Shown here one piece after another: positions 34,509 through 42,583 of a DNA stretch of 64,000 nt (the stretch's first letter is position 1; each line of letters begins with the position of its first letter). Location of the stretch: positions 1-64,000 of the forward strand of contig URRR01000007.1 in the NCBI GenBank assembly GCA_900550365.1, given 5' to 3'. Below the pieces are notes generated by a model. The model saw only the letters and a program-made list of their open reading frames with translations, ran no database searches and had not been told where the DNA came from. This DNA comes from an uncultured Prevotella sp. GTDB lineage: Bacteria; Bacteroidota; Bacteroidia; Bacteroidales; Bacteroidaceae. The translations under genes and the position numbers were made by a program.

Positions 34509-35453
34509 TCAGTCTGTCATAAACCGTGCCACGACAGGCAGGTGGTCGCTGTATCCTTTATGGTAACGCCAGCCCCGGTAGGTGCGCAGCGGCTGCACTC
34601 CGCCGTACTTGTCATCGGTCTCAAGCATGAACGGGGTATCGTTTACTCTGCATGATGACAACATGGCCGCCAGTCTGGGGCTTGCCATTATGTGGTCGAT
34701 GTTCTCCCAACGGCCTTTATACTTATAAGTGCCTTTAGCTCCGTTAGTTCCTGTTATTCCGGCTGATATGTCTGTTATGCCGTTTGAGCAAATCTGCCGC
34801 ACGGCCGGGCTGTCTGCGCCGTCGTTAAAGTCGCCCGCAATGATAATCAAAGGCTCTGTACATACAGCCTGCAGGGAGTCGATAGCCGAACAAAGGCGGT
34901 CGGCCACGGCCTTGCGGTGCGGCCTTGTGCGCCGTTCTCCGCCGTAGCGGCTCGGGGCGTGAACCACGAAAACGTGCAGCGTATCGCCATTAATTATTCG
35001 GCCGGCGACGTACAGAATGTCGCGTGTAGGGCGCATACCTTCAATCGGTTTGACGCGTAACGGATAGTGATTTAGCGGGAGGAATGCTCCCGGATGATAG
35101 AGTAGGGCCACGTCAATGCCCCGCTCGTCGGGCGAGTCAGTCATGATATACTCATAGTTGGCGTTCCTCAGCAGCGAACGTTTGGTAAGGTCGTGCATCA
35201 CGCTGTCGTTCTCCACCTCGCATAAGGCCACGAGGTCAGGCAGCTCCCAGTCGCCGCCGTCATTGCCGCAGGATATGATGCTTTGGGCTGTGTTGTTCAG
35301 TTTGTCCCAATATTTGCCGCGTGTCCAGCAGCGGTCGCCCTCCGGTGTGAACTCAATGTCCTGCTTCAGACTGTCGTGGCGGTAGTCAAACAGGTTCTCG
35401 CAGTTAAATTCAACAAACGTGAGAAGCGACGTAAGAAGCAGCTCTATCAGCAT
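34509..35453 (-). CDS. Endonuclease/exonuclease/phosphatase family hydrolase
   Basis: 314 residues from MLIELLLTSLLTFVEFNCEN; in-frame upstream codons lie in an AATTCATAATTC repeat and are rejected. EEP motifs in order: FNCENLFD, LCEVEND (catalytic Glu), FVVHAPSR, IIAGDFND, and the C-terminal YSDHLPVVARF with the catalytic His. A hydrophobic N-terminus may act as signal peptide. The substrate (nucleic acid, phospholipid or sugar phosphate) cannot be decided. Confidence 0.88.
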   Translation of the reverse strand: MLIELLLTSLLTFVEFNCENLFDYRHDSLKQDIEFTPEGDRCWTRGKYWDKLNNTAQSIISCGNDGGDWELPDLVALCEVENDSVMHDLTKRSLLRNANYEYIMTDSPDERGIDVALLYHPGAFLPLNHYPLRVKPIEGMRPTRDILYVAGRIINGDTLHVFVVHAPSRYGGERRTRPHRKAVADRLCSAIDSLQAVCTEPLIIIAGDFNDGADSPAVRQICSNGITDISAGITGTNGAKGTYKYKGRWENIDHIMASPRLAAMLSSCRVNDTPFMLETDDKYGGVQPLRTYRGWRYHKGYSDHLPVVARFMTD

Positions 35454-35462
35454 GAAAAAAGT

Positions 35463-35602
35463 TTTTTTTAATTCATAATTCATAATTCACAATTCATAAT
35501 TCATTCTTGCGTTGAAACTGCAAATCATTATGAATTGTGAATTATGAATTAAGAATTGTCGTAATTATGAATTATGAATTGTGAATTATGAATTAAGAAT
35601 TG
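35463..35602. repeat. AATTCATAATTC / GAATTATGAATT tandem low-complexity repeat
   Basis: About ten copies of ATTATGAATT or its inverse, with variants TTGTGAATT and AATTAAGAATTG, between tyrA and the EEP gene. The two halves are inverted and could fold into a long hairpin. Similar words are scattered in other gaps (11875, 19725, 52935, 54440). Confidence 0.75.
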
Positions 35603-36375
35603 GCCTTCACGTTGTTTCTGATTTTCGTAAGATAGGCTTTCATTCCGTCCTCATCCTTACGCTCTATGATGCCGAGCAGGTCTTTCAGCTCAGTCCTTAT
35701 TTGCTCCACCTGTTCGGATGTGTAGGGATTGAAGAGGACTTCCTGCAGCAGATAATCATCCTCGCTGAGCACTCCGCGGGCAATGTTCATGTGGCGTTTG
35801 AACGTAGTTCCCGGTGCGTCCTGATGCTTCATTACGGCCGCAAAGACAAATGTGCTTACGAAGGGGATGCTTAACGAGTAGGCAACGGTCTTGTCGTGCT
35901 CCTCGAAAGTGTATTCATATATGCTCAGTCCGAGCCGTTGGTAAAGGTCCTTGAAGAATATCCTGCCCATGTAGTCGCCCTCACTTATCACTATTGCGTT
36001 CTCCTGGCTGAGCTGATTAAGGTTCGCAAAGGTAGGTCCGAACATCGGGTGGGTTGACACATAGCGGTGTCCGCACGTTGCATAAAACTCTTTCAGCCCT
36101 GTCTTTACTGAGGCAATGTCGCTTATTATGCAGTCCTCAGGCAGGTGAGGCATCACCTCACGGAAGGCCGGAATAGTGTATTTTACGGTTACGGCGTTGA
36201 TAACCAGCTCGGGCTTGAACTCTTCTATTTCTTCAAGCGATGTGAAACGCAGAGTGTTGAAGGTAAATCTCAGTCGCTCAGGGTTCTTCTCATATACAGC
36301 CGTCTCGTGCTCAAAGCTGAGCAGATCGAGAAAGAAACTGCCCATTTTGCCTGCTCCTAAAACTAATATTCTCAT
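35593..36375 (-). CDS. tyrA: Prephenate dehydrogenase
   Basis: 260 residues, single-domain TyrA. The NAD motif is ILVLGAGKMGSFFLDLL, followed by INAVTVKYTIPAF, IISDIASVKTGL and the active site STHPMFGPTFANL. No ACT or chorismate mutase domain is present; the mutase is fused to the DAHP synthase upstream. It makes 4-hydroxyphenylpyruvate for tyrosine. Last gene of the Phe/Tyr operon; its 3' end overlaps the simple repeat region. Confidence 0.93.
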   Translation of the reverse strand: MRILVLGAGKMGSFFLDLLSFEHETAVYEKNPERLRFTFNTLRFTSLEEIEEFKPELVINAVTVKYTIPAFREVMPHLPEDCIISDIASVKTGLKEFYATCGHRYVSTHPMFGPTFANLNQLSQENAIVISEGDYMGRIFFKDLYQRLGLSIYEYTFEEHDKTVAYSLSIPFVSTFVFAAVMKHQDAPGTTFKRHMNIARGVLSEDDYLLQEVLFNPYTSEQVEQIRTELKDLLGIIERKDEDGMKAYLTKIRNNVKANS

Positions 36376-36483
36376 CGTTCTATATGTTTAAAGAAGTGCA
36401 GGAGCGGGGCAGAACGCTGCGAAAGCGTAATTGTTTTCCATGCGTATTGGCCGTCACTCCTTGCTCTTTTACATCTATGATGA

Positions 36484-37548
36484 TTATTTATTCACGATTT
36501 CTATCTGTTGTCTGACTGACTCTTCGTGTACAGCCTCGAACACAGTCTTGATGAATTCAGGTGCCATTCCGAGCAGAGAGCCTTGTGCTCCGCGCTTGTC
36601 AAGTATCTCGTTGTAGCGTGATGTCTGCAGAACGGTCATGTTATGTTCCTTCTTATACGTTCCTATCTCGCGGCAGATGCGCATACGCTTGGCCAGAATT
36701 TCCATGAGCTGGTTGTCAATCTCGTCTATCTGTTTGCGCAGGGTGGCTATTCCTTCTGTGCTCATTGTCTGGTCACGTATGACGAGAAGGCCGAGAATGT
36801 AGTCGAGAACGTCAGGAGTTACCTGCTGTTTGGCGTCGCTCCATGCCTTGTCCGGGTCGCAGTGGCTTTCTATAATGAGGCCGTCAAAACCGAGATCCAT
36901 GGCCTGCTGGCACAGCGGAGCTATCAGTTCGCGGCGTCCGCCGATATGGCTCGGGTCGCAGAAGATAGGCAGTGAGGGTATGCGTCGGCGCAGTTCTATC
37001 GGTATCTGCCACATAGGCAGGTTGCGGTATATCTTCTTGTCGTAGCTTGAGAAGCCGCGGTGGATGGCCGCGAGACGCTTTATTCCGGCCTGGTTGATGC
37101 GTTCCAGTGCCCCGATCCACAGCTCAAGATCAGGGTTTACAGGGTTTTTCACAAGTACGGGTATGTCTACTCCCTTCAGACTGTCGGCCAAAGCCTGCAC
37201 CGCAAAGGGGTTGGCTGACGTGCGTGCGCCTATCCACAGAATGTCGATACCATATTTAAGAGCAAGCTCAACGTGCTCAGGAGTTGCCACCTCTGTGCTT
37301 ACGAGCATTCCGGTTGTTTCCTTTACCTGCTTCAACCAGGGCAGAGCCTTCTCGCCGTTACCCTCAAATCCGCCCGGCTTTGTGCGCGGTTTCCATACTC
37401 CGGCACGGAATATGTGGCAGCCTTTTGAGGCAAGTTGCATCGCCGTTGTCATCACCTGTTCCTCTGTTTCGGCCGAACATGGGCCGGCTATCACCGTCAG
37501 GCGTTCATTGTCGCTCGGCAAGTTGAGCGGTTGTAATTCAAGTTCCAT
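36484..37548 (-). CDS. DAHP synthase / chorismate mutase fusion
   Basis: 354 residues. Residues 1 to about 260 are a type I beta, KDPG-like DAHP synthase: IAGPCSAETEEQVM, FRAGVWKPRTKPGGFEG, IHRGFSSYD, PIFCDPSHIGGRREL and DGLIIESHCDPDKA. Residues about 265-354 are an AroQ chorismate mutase (IATLRKQIDEIDNQLMEILAKR). The order, synthase first and mutase last, is that of Bacteroidota and Porphyromonas proteins, where the mutase gives prephenate feedback. It commits carbon to the shikimate route and also makes prephenate. Third gene of the operon, 22 bp after the aminotransferase. Confidence 0.94.
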   Translation of the reverse strand: MELELQPLNLPSDNERLTVIAGPCSAETEEQVMTTAMQLASKGCHIFRAGVWKPRTKPGGFEGNGEKALPWLKQVKETTGMLVSTEVATPEHVELALKYGIDILWIGARTSANPFAVQALADSLKGVDIPVLVKNPVNPDLELWIGALERINQAGIKRLAAIHRGFSSYDKKIYRNLPMWQIPIELRRRIPSLPIFCDPSHIGGRRELIAPLCQQAMDLGFDGLIIESHCDPDKAWSDAKQQVTPDVLDYILGLLVIRDQTMSTEGIATLRKQIDEIDNQLMEILAKRMRICREIGTYKKEHNMTVLQTSRYNEILDKRGAQGSLLGMAPEFIKTVFEAVHEESVRQQIEIVNK

Positions 37549-37569
37549 GATATATCTTTTTATTGTTTG

Positions 37570-38757
37570 TCATTTTATAGTTGCCTTGATGCGCTCCAAG
37601 GCCTCCTTTATCTTATTGTCTTTTGCGCATAGAGAGATGCGGATATAGCGCTCGCCGTTGCTTCCGAAGATAAATCCGGGCGTGATGAACACCCTCGCCT
37701 CATGCAGCACACGCTCTGTAAGCTCCTCCGCATTGCCGTATCTGTCAGGTATTTTGCCCCACAGGAACATGCCCACCTGGCTCTTGTCATACGTGCATCC
37801 GAGTGCTTCCATTATTTGTTCGGCCGTGTCACGGCGGTTGCGGTATGTCGTTATGTTGGCCTGCCGGTGCCATTCGGCGCTGTTGTTGTAGGCTTCAGCC
37901 GCCGCAAGCTGTATTCCGCGGAACGTTCCTGAGTCAATGTTGCTCTTTATCTTGAGTATCCAGCTGATGAACGTTGGGTTGGTTGCGCACATTCCCACAC
38001 GCCATCCCGGCATGTTATGGCTCTTGCTCATCGAGTTGAACTCTATGCAACAGTCCTTTGCTCCGGGCACTTGCAGCAGTGAAATAGGCTTCTCGTTGAG
38101 GATGAACGAGTATGGATTGTCGTTCACTATGACGATAGAGTGGCGGCGGGCGAAGTCTACCAGCCGTTCGTAAGTCTCCATTTTGGCCGGTGCTCCGGTA
38201 GGCATGTTGGGATAATTGGTCCACATCAGACGCACGCCTGACAAGTCCATGCGCTCCAGTTCGTCAAAGTCTGGCTGCCAGCCGTCGTCCTCACGCAGGT
38301 TATAGTTAACCACTTCAGCCCCTAAAATCTTGCTTAATGACGTGTATGTGGGGTATCCCGGATTGGGTACAAGCACCTTTTCGCCAGGGTTTACGAAAGC
38401 AAGTGTCACATGAAGGATGCCTTCCTTTGAGCCGATAAGCGGCTGTATCTCGGTCTGCGGGTCAAGTTCCACGCCATACCAGCGCTTGTAAAACCCCGCC
38501 ATAGCCTGTCTCAGCTCAGGCGTTCCCATTGTGGGCTGATAGCCGTGGGCGTCCTCCTGCCGTGCCACTTCGCACAACTTGTCGACAGTAGCTTTCGATG
38601 GAGGCATGTCGGGGCTGCCTATTGCCAGGCTGATGATGTCTTTCCCCTCGGCGTTAAGCCGTGCCACTTCCTTCAGTTTGCGGCTGAAGTAGTATTCGCT
38701 GACCGCCGACAGCCTGTCAGCAGGCCTGATATTGGATGTCTGGTTGTTTTCCGTCAT
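37570..38757 (-). CDS. Class I/II pyridoxal-phosphate aminotransferase, probably aromatic
   Basis: 395 residues. PLP features: NPGYPTYTSLSKILGAEVV, MWTNYPNMPTGAPA, VNDNPYSFILNE and the Lys in FNSMSKSHNMPGWRVGM; the C-terminal RISLCAKDNKIKEAL carries the carboxylate Arg. It resembles LL-diaminopimelate/aspartate-type enzymes, but its place between pheA and the DAHP synthase suggests the final transamination to phenylalanine and tyrosine. Its start overlaps pheA by 41 bp. Confidence 0.88.
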   Translation of the reverse strand: MTENNQTSNIRPADRLSAVSEYYFSRKLKEVARLNAEGKDIISLAIGSPDMPPSKATVDKLCEVARQEDAHGYQPTMGTPELRQAMAGFYKRWYGVELDPQTEIQPLIGSKEGILHVTLAFVNPGEKVLVPNPGYPTYTSLSKILGAEVVNYNLREDDGWQPDFDELERMDLSGVRLMWTNYPNMPTGAPAKMETYERLVDFARRHSIVIVNDNPYSFILNEKPISLLQVPGAKDCCIEFNSMSKSHNMPGWRVGMCATNPTFISWILKIKSNIDSGTFRGIQLAAAEAYNNSAEWHRQANITTYRNRRDTAEQIMEALGCTYDKSQVGMFLWGKIPDRYGNAEELTERVLHEARVFITPGFIFGSNGERYIRISLCAKDNKIKEALERIKATIK

Positions 38758-39580
38758 CTTTGTATTCTCCTAATACTTTAAGTTCTTTGGTAAGCGGCAT
38801 GATTGCGTCAATGCTCTGGCGGTAGCGTGTAAGGTTGTTGAACGTCACGTCGACGTAGAACATATATTCCCATTCGTGCCCTATTATAGGTAATGATTGT
38901 ATTTTAGTAAGATTGATTTTGTAGAAGTACAGGATGCTCAGCACCTGTGAAAGGCTGCCCTCCTCATGAGGAAGCGAGAACACGAGGCTGGCCTTATTGA
39001 CCGTCTCGAGCGGTCTCAGAAAGTCTGCTTTGTTAGGATTGCTCACCACGAGGAAGCGTGTGAAGTTGTGCTTGTTGTCCTCTATTGACTCCTGGAGCAC
39101 CTTCATGCCGTACAGGCGTGCTGCCGCGGCGTTGCAGATAGCCGCCCATCCGCGGCATTGCTGCTTGGCGATGAACTCCGCCGCGCCTGCCGTGTCTTCG
39201 GCTTCTACGGCCTTCAGTGTGGGATGATTTGACAGGAAGCCGCGGCATTGCATCAGTGCTACGGGGTGAGAGTGCACCTCACGTATCGTGTCCCACGAGT
39301 CTTCGGGCAGGCAACAGATGCTGTGCTCGATGTGCAGCTTGTGTTCTCCCACGATTGTAGTGCCCGAGTCGCGCAGCAGTTCGTAGTTATGCAGCAGTGA
39401 GCCGGCAATGGTGTTCTCGATGGCAAGCATTCCGATGACCGTAGGGTCGCGCTTGATGTTCTCGAACACCTGCTCGAACGTGGCGCAGCAGATCAGCTGT
39501 ATCTGCTCGTTCTTGAAGTACTGATGGGCCGCAATGTCGTGAAACGAACCTATGGCACCCTGTATCGCTATTCTCTTCAT
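38717..39580 (-). CDS. pheA: Prephenate dehydratase
   Basis: 287 residues. Dehydratase motifs: IQGAIGSFHDIAAHQYF, IENTIAGSLLHNYELL, HSHPVALMQCRGFL, and NFTRFLVVSNP with the TRF catalytic triad. The ACT domain (about 200-280) is VFSLPHEEGSLSQVLSILYF with KIQSLPIIGHEWEYMF, where phenylalanine binds. First gene of the Phe/Tyr operon. Its leader carries an attenuator with a run of Phe and Tyr codons. Confidence 0.95.
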   Translation of the reverse strand: MKRIAIQGAIGSFHDIAAHQYFKNEQIQLICCATFEQVFENIKRDPTVIGMLAIENTIAGSLLHNYELLRDSGTTIVGEHKLHIEHSICCLPEDSWDTIREVHSHPVALMQCRGFLSNHPTLKAVEAEDTAGAAEFIAKQQCRGWAAICNAAAARLYGMKVLQESIEDNKHNFTRFLVVSNPNKADFLRPLETVNKASLVFSLPHEEGSLSQVLSILYFYKINLTKIQSLPIIGHEWEYMFYVDVTFNNLTRYRQSIDAIMPLTKELKVLGEYKDDGKQPDIQYQAC

Positions 39581-39608
39581 TTATCTTCTTTTCTCTTTTA
39601 TGTTAAAA

Positions 39609-39641
39609 CTAAAAATCCCGCCTCATTGTCGTGAAGCGGGA
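39609..39641 (-). terminator. Attenuator terminator of the Phe/Tyr operon
   Basis: On the minus strand TCCCGCTTCA (39641-39632) pairs with TGAGGCGGGA (39625-39616) over 10 bp, followed by a U-run (39615-39611), 29 nt before pheA. Its 5' arm can instead pair over 11 bp with GTGAAGCGGGA at 39709-39699, which lies inside the leader peptide gene. Confidence 0.88.
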
Positions 39642-39686
39642 CTTTATCGTATCTTTCTCAAAGATTACCTTGTCTTAAGTTGAAAT

Positions 39687-39764
39687 TTACACGCAACTTC
39701 CCGCTTCACAATTGCTTGCAAAGTAAAAATAAAAGTAAAAGAAAGATGCGTTAATGTTGTACAT
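39687..39764 (-). CDS. Leader peptide of the Phe/Tyr operon
   Basis: 25 codons, ATG to TAA. After MYNINAS it encodes FFYFYFYF, five Phe and three Tyr codons in a row (39743-39720), then ASNCEAGSCV. The codons just after the aromatic run form the antiterminator strand (39709-39699), complementary to the terminator's 5' arm. This is the classical layout of transcription attenuation by a stalled ribosome. It sits about 20 nt after the predicted transcript start and about 180 nt before pheA. No other use of so aromatic a peptide is apparent. Confidence 0.88.
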   Translation of the reverse strand: MYNINASFFYFYFYFASNCEAGSCV

Positions 39765-39789
39765 TGTCGTTATTTTTATTATTTCGTTG

Positions 39790-39821
39790 CAAAAATATAA
39801 TTTTATATTGAAACAGACAAA
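39790..39821 (-). promoter_or_regulatory. Promoter of the Phe/Tyr operon
   Basis: On the minus strand TTTG (39821-39818), 20 bp, TATTTTTG (39797-39790). Transcription would start near 39783, leaving a leader of about 200 nt. Confidence 0.72.
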
Positions 39822-39890
39822 CATTTTAAATAAAAATGTTGTCAAAATCTTTCATATTTTCTTCCGTGCTATTATAATAATGTTATTATG

Positions 39891-40763
39891 TCATGAGAAC
39901 ACGCCGTAAGGGTCAACCGACTTATATCTGTCTTTCACTTTGTTCTCTATTCCGTTGTCCTCCTGTCCTCCGTTCTGCTGTGCCGTCAGTTCGTCGGCCT
40001 GCTTCAGGTCTTCCTGTCCGCCGTTTTCGTCGCCCGTGGCAATGCGCAGTCCGCCGCGCTCACGGTAGGCATTGGCGTTGAACGGATTGGCGTCAATCAC
40101 CTTGGTGTAATAGTTTACGGCCTCAGCGGGGTTCTTCTTCGCCCTCTCTATGCGTGCTTTCAGTATCAGCACGTCCTCGTTTTCGGGCAGCTTCTCAAGC
40201 AGACGGCGTGCGTCCTCGTCAGCTTCCTCAATATTTCCGGCATCCAGCAGCGTCTCGCCTCTCAGCAGATAAGCCTCGGCATAGTCGTCTTTCAGGCCTA
40301 CAGCCTTGGTCAGCATGGCCACGGCATTGGTCGCGTCGCCGTGCCCTATGCACGCCTTGGCGTACAGAAACAGCGCCTCCACGCATTTGTCATCGAGCAG
40401 CAGAGCCTTCTCCGCGGCGTCGGCAACGGCCGTATAGTCCTCCATCATGTAAGCCACGTTGGCCATGCGCAGCAGCACCTGCAAGTTGTCGGGCTGTGCC
40501 TCGGCTATTTTCAGCAGACAGTCGTATGCCTCCGGCAGACGGTCGGCCCGTATCAGAGCCTGCGACATGTAGTCGCGTATCTCCAGATCCTCCTTCATCC
40601 CGAGGGCGTGGGTGAAGCATGATATCGCGTAGTCATGCTGACCGGAGCGCAGGGCACGCACTCCGTCATATTTCAGCACGTCAAAGTTCTTTTCCTCTTC
40701 CGCCTTTTTCTTGTCTTCCGGCTTCTCTTCCTTGCTGCCGAACAGTGCCTTAAAGAAATTCAT
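39891..40763 (-). CDS. Tetratricopeptide-repeat protein
   Basis: 290 residues. A charged N-terminus (KEEKPEDKKKAEEEKN) is followed by about six TPR units from 35 to 250 (for example YAISCFTHALGMKEDLEIRD, AEAYLLRGETLLDAGNIEEA, AVNYYTKVIDANPFNANAY). No signal peptide or membrane segment is seen. TPRs mediate protein contacts; the partner is unknown. It is transcribed towards the Phe/Tyr leader but has its own promoter (40802-40832, minus) located in the left copy of the island's direct repeat. Confidence 0.85.
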   Translation of the reverse strand: MNFFKALFGSKEEKPEDKKKAEEEKNFDVLKYDGVRALRSGQHDYAISCFTHALGMKEDLEIRDYMSQALIRADRLPEAYDCLLKIAEAQPDNLQVLLRMANVAYMMEDYTAVADAAEKALLLDDKCVEALFLYAKACIGHGDATNAVAMLTKAVGLKDDYAEAYLLRGETLLDAGNIEEADEDARRLLEKLPENEDVLILKARIERAKKNPAEAVNYYTKVIDANPFNANAYRERGGLRIATGDENGGQEDLKQADELTAQQNGGQEDNGIENKVKDRYKSVDPYGVFS

Positions 40764-40801
40764 CTGTAGTAATCTATTGTTTTAAGGTTGAAATTTCCTT
40801 A

Positions 40802-40832
40802 CAAAGTTAAGTGTTTTCAGCCAAACAGACAA
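40802..40832 (-). promoter_or_regulatory. Promoter of the TPR gene
   Basis: On the minus strand TTG (40832-40830), 20 bp, TAACTTTG (40809-40802). It lies inside the 67-bp direct repeat, so the distal copy at 43640 carries the same promoter without a matching gene. Confidence 0.7.
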
Positions 40833-40868
40833 GCATCGCCGTAAATTTATTTTGTGACCATGTTATTT
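40802..40868. repeat. 67-bp direct repeat, left copy, bounding an AT-rich island
   Basis: CAAAGTTAAGTGTTTTCAG...GACCATGTTATTT matches 43640-43706 with three transitions only. It contains the TPR gene promoter. Confidence 0.92.
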
Positions 40869-41123
40869 GTCAAGTGAAATGTTGTTTGCTATTTCTGCTT
40901 CATGTAGAGCACAATGCATTTATTAAACTAAAATTCAGTCATTGGAAAAATCAACTTTCTTTTTTTGTGTGAAATACATTGCTTTAAATGACAAAAATTA
41001 AGTAATATAACATATTGAATTATATTGAAAACATTTGGCTCGCACTTTGCTTACAAAAAATCTCTAATGACCGCTTAGTTAATATTATCATTTAGGAAGG
41101 TTTAAATTCAAGATATTAAGTTT

Positions 41124-41171
41124 AAAAGAACCGTACTATAATCGCATTTAAGGCAATAGTACGGCTCTTTT
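41124..41171. terminator. Terminator at the end of the island operon
   Basis: AAAAGAACCGTACTAT pairs with ATAGTACGGCTCTTTT (one G-U), about 80 bp after the stop of the last island gene. The 40869-41123 stretch before it is AT-rich and shows no gene. Confidence 0.87.
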
Positions 41172-41253
41172 ATTGGTTTATTTAGGCTTTTAATTAAGTC
41201 TAAATATATAATTCATATTTTTAATATGAGTTATGACGCTTTTTTGTTACACA

Positions 41254-41712
41254 TTATGTGTTAATTCTATAATATATGTAACAGCTTAATGCACATATAC
41301 CGAAAAAACACATCACGATATAGTCTTTGATATTAAGTGTATATATATTTAATAGTAACCATGTCGGTATGCCAATTGTAAAAATGCGTGATAATGTTTT
41401 TGTGCATCTTGAAAAATAATGTTTTTTAAATTCTTTGCACAACATTTTGTCCCCGATTAATGGATATTCTTTTTTATATGCGTTAATACGTTCTGTATAA
41501 TCTTTCCTTGCATGAAAACCAATTGCGTACCAAATTCCGGCCCATATGACGAACATTGTTATAGATATAACTCCGCCAGTCTCTTTGTCAAAAAAATATT
41601 CAGAAAAAGACATTTGGTGATATTTCGCATATAGTGTTATTACCGTTATTACAAGTACCAACCATGTTGTCATTACGACTAATCCATATTTAATATTGTT
41701 GTTCATTTGCAT
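41254..41712 (-). CDS. Small membrane protein, unknown, island-encoded
   Basis: 152 residues, starting MQMNNN or MNNN. Two membrane segments at the N-terminus (about 10-30, WLVLVITVITLYAK; 47-66, GVISITMFVIWAGIWYAIGF), a charged loop (70-105) and two at the C-terminus (about 108-148). I do not recognise the family. It is the last gene of the AT-rich island, 27 bp after the lipoprotein gene, so the two are probably co-expressed. One guess is an immunity or partner protein for the lipoprotein; nothing proves it. Confidence 0.65.
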   Translation of the reverse strand: MQMNNNIKYGLVVMTTWLVLVITVITLYAKYHQMSFSEYFFDKETGGVISITMFVIWAGIWYAIGFHARKDYTERINAYKKEYPLIGDKMLCKEFKKHYFSRCTKTLSRIFTIGIPTWLLLNIYTLNIKDYIVMCFFGICALSCYIYYRINT

Positions 41713-41739
41713 ACAAGAAAAAGAAGTAAATATATAAAA

Positions 41740-42432
41740 CTATTCCAATCCACTTAGTACGGAACCAACTGCGGCTGATGCTCCACCCATAACTAGGTTG
41801 AAGCCAGAGAATAATAGTCCTTGATAGCCATATAGGGCATCGGCAACTGCCGCATTCTTCCAGTTAAATCTTGTTCGAGTTAGTGTTATATTTAAAAGTT
41901 CAGCCCAGTCAGTATAATGTTCTTGCCAATATTCGGAAGATGCAACATATGTTGTGATATAACATATCACAGCTTGTTTATTGATTGTTGGTAATTGAGG
42001 GTCAGTTGAAACTTCTTGTAATAATGCATCAATGTCAACATTCTCATTTGATACCATATTAATATATTTCATATCGGCTTGTGGAATGTTACTTCTGATT
42101 TCTTCTAATGATTGTTCGTATTGTTCATTGGTAATCTTTTCATCAGCACGTGTTGTTGAACTTTTTTCATCAATGAAAGCATTTGCTAAAGTGACAACAG
42201 TGTTTGTGAAATCTTTGGAACCAAAGGTTATAGCTTTAGTCTTTTCTTGATTTTTAAGTTTATCATACATATAGGATAAACCTTCATTGTGTATTAGAGC
42301 GAAATTCTTACCATTGGTAATGAGTTCGTTTACAGGTTGTTCTTCTTCAAATTTGGTGTCGTCATTATTGGAACAGCAAATCAGTAGAGTTGACAAACAG
42401 ATAATTGAAAGATACAAATAAAAGTGTTTCAT
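41740..42432 (-). CDS. Putative lipoprotein, unknown, island-encoded
   Basis: 230 residues with signal peptide and lipobox (LSTLLICCSNNDD; Cys19 or 20). The middle (about 30-170) is mostly helical and polar. The last 30 residues are Gly/Ala-rich and hydrophobic (YQGLLFSGFNLVMGGASAAV, then GSVLSGLE), like a membrane-inserting segment. I do not recognise the family. Base composition is AT-rich compared with neighbours outside the island. A -7 TATATTTG (42477-42484, minus) may be its promoter. Confidence 0.7.
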   Translation of the reverse strand: MKHFYLYLSIICLSTLLICCSNNDDTKFEEEQPVNELITNGKNFALIHNEGLSYMYDKLKNQEKTKAITFGSKDFTNTVVTLANAFIDEKSSTTRADEKITNEQYEQSLEEIRSNIPQADMKYINMVSNENVDIDALLQEVSTDPQLPTINKQAVICYITTYVASSEYWQEHYTDWAELLNITLTRTRFNWKNAAVADALYGYQGLLFSGFNLVMGGASAAVGSVLSGLE

Positions 42433-42583
42433 AATAAATAAATTTTTAATTGATTAAACATAAAAAAGTTTTTATGCAAATATAGTTTGTTTGTGGCAAG
42501 TAAAGAATTTTTCTTGCTATAGTTTGTATACAAAAATTCACAAAATCGTAATGTACTGAAATACAATAAGATACGTGTCGTAA

